A model generated the notes under the pieces. The model saw only the letters and a program-made list of their open reading frames with translations. It was not told the origin of the DNA and did no database searches. Both the position numbers and the translations under genes were made by a program. Positions 13,810-16,555 of a DNA stretch of 16,555 nucleotides are shown piece after piece. Numbering within the stretch: the stretch's first letter is position 1; each line of letters starts with the position of its first letter. This stretch comes from Candidatus Eiseniibacteriota bacterium. GTDB taxonomy: Bacteria; Eisenbacteria; RBG-16-71-46; CAIMUX01. The DNA is taken from assembly GCA_029569475.1 (NCBI GenBank), contig JAKQSZ010000053.1, positions 1 through 16,555 of the forward strand. Reading direction: 5' to 3'.

Positions 13810-15114
13810 TCACTCCTGGATCACGAGGTCGACCCGGCGATTCCGCTGGCGCCCCTCCGCGGTCTCGTTGTCGGCAACCGGCCGCGTGTCGCCGTAACCG
13901 GCCACCACCATGCGTTCCGGGGCCACTCCCTGGCTGGCCAGAAACTCGTACACAGCGGTCGCTCGTTTCTCGGAGAGCTGCTGGTTGTACGAAGCCCGGC
14001 CGACGCTGTCGGTGTGTCCTTCCACCGCGATGTGCATCTCCGGGAACTGGTTGAGGATGGTGGCCACCCGGACGAGGCTGAACTCGACGTTCCGCTTCAA
14101 GGTCGCCCGGTCGAAATCGAAGAGGATATCCGCCAGGCTTACGATGGTGCCGCGGGCGTCGCGGGTGATGCGCGCGAACTCGCCTTCGAGTTGCTGCATG
14201 GCCTGGAAGAGCTCGTCTTCCCGGGTCTTGGCCGTGGAGCGCATCTGCTCGAGTTCGCCGCGCAGATTCTCCTTCAGCCCGCGCTCCAGCTCCAGGATCT
14301 CGCGGAGTGCCGCGCCTTCGGCCGCCCCGGCCTCCAGGGTCAGGCGGGAGGCCCGCTCGCAAACCGGGTCGGAGACTTCGCGCCGGACGCGGGCCTGGAG
14401 TTCCTGCACCAGTCGCAAGGCCCGGTGCTTCTGCAGGTCGGCGGCGGGGCCGACCTTGCTGGTGTCGGCCGGTTGCCAGGCGCGCTGGTACCTGTCCTCC
14501 AGGTCGCGGATCGGGACCTTCTGCGCGCGAGCCACCTCGCTCCACTCCGTCCAGGCCTGCTGGATGTCCCGATAGAAGACCATGGCGGATTTCTCGGGAG
14601 CGTACATCAACGGCATCCGCGGGACGTCGAGGGCGCCGGGAGAGCTTTCGACCCGCGGGATCTCGCCGGCGGCGCGACCGGCGAACTGCTCGGTCTCCAG
14701 GAGCTGTCTCTGCGCCTTTTCCCATCGCTCCACGGCAGCCCGCGCGTCGCGCCGGCATCCCGCGGCGGCCTCCATGGCGTCCTCGGCCTGCGCCTCGGCC
14801 AGCGCCGCCCGGGCATCGGCCACGGCGCGGGCCATGGCGAACGACGCCTCCTTCTTCCCGCCCTTGGCGGAGAGGGCGCGGGCGGCCTCCCTCTCGGATT
14901 GCGCCGAGGTCAGCAGGTCGGCCGCCAGGTCCGCCGGCTCAAGAGCGCTCGCTTCGGCCACGTAGCGCTCGTAGTCATCGACGGCCGGCGCCAAGCGCGG
15001 CCCCGAGGCGGCGCACCCCAGCATCAGGAGGAGAGTGGCCGGGATCGCTGCGAGGTTTGCGACGAGAGAGTAGCCCTGGCGGGCTCGCGGAGAGAAACCC
15101 ACTGCTTTTGCCAT
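13810..15114 (-). CDS. OmpA-family lipoprotein with N-terminal DUF4398-like region
   Basis: A 434-residue envelope protein. Residues 1-33 are a signal peptide ending in a lipobox-like MLGC, so C34 may be lipidated; the -3 methionine is off-consensus. An Ala-rich helical stretch (about 44-110, YERYVAEASALEPADLA) resembles DUF4398, often found on OmpA-type proteins. A long coiled-coil-like region follows (about 210-325). The C-terminal OmpA domain starts at residue 330 with ILFDFDRATL and continues with EGHTDSVG, LSEKRA and GYGDTRPVA; the Asp and Arg of HTD and EKRA are the usual peptidoglycan-binding residues. The likely role is tethering the outer membrane to the cell wall. The ATG at 15114 has AGGAG 7 nt upstream. 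The 200 bp beyond it (15115-15314) hold no gene. Confidence 0.9.
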   Translation of the reverse strand: MAKAVGFSPRARQGYSLVANLAAIPATLLLMLGCAASGPRLAPAVDDYERYVAEASALEPADLAADLLTSAQSEREAARALSAKGGKKEASFAMARAVADARAALAEAQAEDAMEAAAGCRRDARAAVERWEKAQRQLLETEQFAGRAAGEIPRVESSPGALDVPRMPLMYAPEKSAMVFYRDIQQAWTEWSEVARAQKVPIRDLEDRYQRAWQPADTSKVGPAADLQKHRALRLVQELQARVRREVSDPVCERASRLTLEAGAAEGAALREILELERGLKENLRGELEQMRSTAKTREDELFQAMQQLEGEFARITRDARGTIVSLADILFDFDRATLKRNVEFSLVRVATILNQFPEMHIAVEGHTDSVGRASYNQQLSEKRATAVYEFLASQGVAPERMVVAGYGDTRPVADNETAEGRQRNRRVDLVIQE

Positions 15115-15314
15115 GAATACACTCCTGGTCTGCCGGCCCGTGCGTATCCGTCACGATGACCAGGTTCCCCCCGGCTCAGGATCGCGAGGTGAAGCCTTGG
15201 CCGGGCTCCGCCTCCTTGCGACCGGCGGCTCGGAGGGGGTCCCTGACCCCGGATCTGTGCATTGTGGCGGTGGTGGCGGGGAGGATCAAGCCTTGCCGAG
15301 GCGGCGCCCGGCGG

Positions 15315-15864
15315 GCCGGAGGTGGCCACCCGCCGCGTGTCCCAGTGCGCCTCGAGGAACTCCTTCCAGGTGGACCACCGCTTCCGCTCACGAACCGGCT
15401 CGATCCCGTGCTCACGGAGAATGCTGCCGATGGTGGTGTCGGAGACCTTGTGCCCGAGGTTGGCGAGCCCGTCCTGGATGCGGTCGTAGCCCCAGGTTGG
15501 ATTCTCCCGGGCCATGCGCAGGACCAGCTCGACGATCTCCGGCTTTACGCGAGGACTTCCGACCGCGCGCCGGCGCTCGCTGTAGTCCCACTTCTCGGCC
15601 ACGAGCTGCCGGTGCCAGCGGAGGATGGTGTCGGGCGAGAAGGCGGCACCGATCTCGCCGAGCACCTTCCGTCCGAGCACCCTGCCTTTGACCGCCAGGC
15701 GCCGCCGCTGGTCGCCGTTGAACTGGATCCGACGCTGGCCGTACGCCTCCTTCAGCACCTGGTTCTCGGTGCGAAGATACTCGAAGTGATCTCCTGCTGC
15801 TGCCGGTTGACCAGGCCGGCCAGGATCGTGGGAGGAGGTGCGAGGGCTGGAGGATGAATCGCAT
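15315..15864 (-). pseudogene. Decayed transposase/integrase (IS3/IS481-like), frameshifted and truncated
   Basis: Pieces of one integrase-type protein lie in order in three frames. MRFILQPSHLLP starts at 15864. TILAGLVNRQQQE follows after a shift near 15830. A longer piece starts after another shift near 15790 (EYLRTENQVLKE, DQRRRLAVKGRVLGRK, SPDTILRWHRQLV, ENPTWGYDRIQDGL, SDTTIGSILREHGIEP, WKEFLEAHWD). HWD at 15339 is followed directly by TRRVATSG. In intact relatives a TRRV-like segment lies some tens of residues later, which suggests an internal deletion. The DDE catalytic core is missing, so the element is dead. Family placement is from memory of the protein pattern. Confidence 0.8.
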
Positions 15865-16053
15865 GGCTGGTTCCGTCTGGGGCCAAAGGAACGAGCATCG
15901 GAGAGCGGAACCGGCCGGTCAAGCCGCGGCGTCGCGCATGCACCGGCGGTTGGCAATCGTAGGTCCGAGAGGGAGTTGGACCTCGGCTGAGTCTCTTGAC
16001 TCTAGGCGGTCACCTGAGCGCGGGGACGCTCTCGCGGACGGGCCTCGCGGGCA

Positions 16054-16085
16054 CTCTGGGAGCGGCCTCGGAGTCGCTCCCAGAG
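16054..16085. terminator. Perfect 11-bp hairpin downstream of the FlgD-like fragment
   Basis: CTCTGGGAGCG (16054-16064) and its exact complement (16075-16085) enclose a 10-nt loop. It lies about 80 nt beyond the stop of the leftward FlgD-like gene and could end its transcript, though no T run follows on the minus strand. On the plus strand it is followed by CCTTGTCTTCC. The rest of 15865-16164 holds no gene; it has two smaller inverted repeats (15961-15983 and 15989-16002). Confidence 0.4.
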
Positions 16086-16164
16086 CCTTGTCTTCCGCCT
16101 CGCGTCGCGAAGAGCCGCAAGGAACCGGGAAGTGGCCTCAGTGGCTACTCGAAACGCCATTCCA

Positions 16165-16421
16165 TCACTTGACCAGGATCATCCGCGTCGCGCTCGCGTG
16201 CGCAGGCGTGCGCAGATTGGTGAAGTAGATACCGGCCGGTAGCCGGGCGCCGTGGTCGTCACGGCCATTCCACACGACCTCGTGATCTCCCGCAATCAGG
16301 TCGGCCTCGACGAGCTTGCGCACCCGCCGCCCGCCGATGTCGAGGATGTCGAGCCGGACCGGGCCAGCCGACGACAGGGTGAAGCTGATGGTCGTCTCGC
16401 CGCTGAAGGGGTTTGTGGGCG
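16165..16421 (-). pseudogene. C-terminal FlgD-like sorting domain of a gene broken by an IS element
   Basis: About 85 codons remain, ending at TGA 16165. They show the same sorting-domain pattern as the other two exported proteins here: PTNPFSGETTISFTL, LDILDIGGRRVRKLVEADLIAGDHEVVWNGRDDHG, and PAGIYFTNLR. Upstream of about 16421 the frame runs into the end of an IS3-family element, and no signal peptide or N-terminal domain remains. The 5' part of the gene is probably on the far side of the insertion, outside the window. What the intact protein did cannot be told from this domain, which only serves export and anchoring. Confidence 0.8.
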
Positions 16422-16555
16422 TGCCCCGCTTTCGTGGACACCTCAGTTGGCGCGATACTGCGCTGGGAGGGAGCCATGGCAAAGCGGAAGCGACGGAAGT
16501 TCACGGACGAATTCAAGGCTGACGCGGTCAAGTTGGTCCGCGCGGGTGGCAGGAG
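16422..16555 (+). mobile_element. Left end of an IS3-family insertion sequence
   Basis: Homology of the FlgD-like fragment stops at about 16421. Sequence beginning TGCCCCGCTTTCGTGGACAC follows, which fits an IS3-type terminal repeat opening with TG. The OrfA gene starts 54 nt further in. The right end, second repeat and target duplication are beyond the window, so the exact boundary is an estimate. Confidence 0.65.
16476..16555 (+). CDS. IS3-family transposase OrfA, partial (5' end only)
   Basis: The first 26 codons are visible: MAKRKRRKFTDEFKADAVKL followed by VRAGGR. This is the standard opening of IS3-family OrfA, whose N-terminal helix-turn-helix binds the element's ends. GGAGG lies 5 nt before the ATG. 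The gene runs off the right edge. In intact elements OrfA and OrfB are joined by programmed -1 frameshifting; that part is not in view. Confidence 0.85.
   Translation, partial: MAKRKRRKFTDEFKADAVKLVRAGGR

Noticed and set aside
12628..15159. A long plus-strand open frame opposite ccmF and the OmpA lipoprotein gene.
   Set aside because: The minus strand carries clear WWD, heme-histidine and OmpA motifs. The plus frame is charged, low-complexity and spans two genes, as shadows in high-GC DNA do.

Overview
The window is high-GC bacterial DNA. It probably comes from the FCB side of the tree, such as Candidatus Eisenbacteria, Krumholzibacteriota or a relative. This placement is inferred from three exported proteins that end in the same FlgD-like/type IX-style C-terminal sorting domain, from a large FG-GAP propeller protein, and from overall gene style. 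No rRNA or tRNA is present to confirm it.

Layout from left to right. Positions 1-920 hold a type I-E-like CRISPR array with perfect 61-bp periodicity: 15 complete repeats plus the end of a sixteenth cut by the window edge. No cas gene is visible. A terminator (about 1098-1126) closes a leftward gene for a secreted 14-repeat FG-GAP protein (1157-4537). Diverging from it, behind a good sigma-70-type promoter, is an APC-superfamily permease with a C-terminal UspA-like domain (4769-6616). Next comes a rightward, tightly coupled set: an exported thioredoxin-fold protein (6807-8843), a small P-loop kinase-like protein (8840-9598) and a SpoT/Mesh1-like HD hydrolase (9591-10187). Leftward genes follow: DUF2905 and DoxX (10303-10998), a 13-bp tandem repeat block, a full-length CcmF-type cytochrome c maturation protein (11212-13518), and an OmpA-family lipoprotein (13810-15114). 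The right end is a mobile-element graveyard: a transposase remnant with two frameshifts and an apparent internal deletion, a FlgD-like C-terminal gene fragment, and the left end of an IS3-family element that interrupts it.

The main discovery is at 6807-8843. With a clean RBS and signal peptide, the reading frame meets a single in-frame TGA at residue 38. That is exactly where the first cysteine of the thioredoxin-like CxxC site should be (TW-U-QYCP), and the frame then stays open for 640 more codons. Immediately downstream is a two-tiered hairpin with a GGUGC apical loop whose GU lies 21-22 nt after the UGA, as expected of a bacterial SECIS element. I read this as an exported UxxC selenoprotein with a thioredoxin/Omp28-like domain, a glutamine-amidotransferase-like domain and a C-terminal sorting domain. 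I do not recognise this as a described selenoprotein architecture. Gene callers would start it at the internal ATG at 6954 and lose both the signal peptide and the active site.
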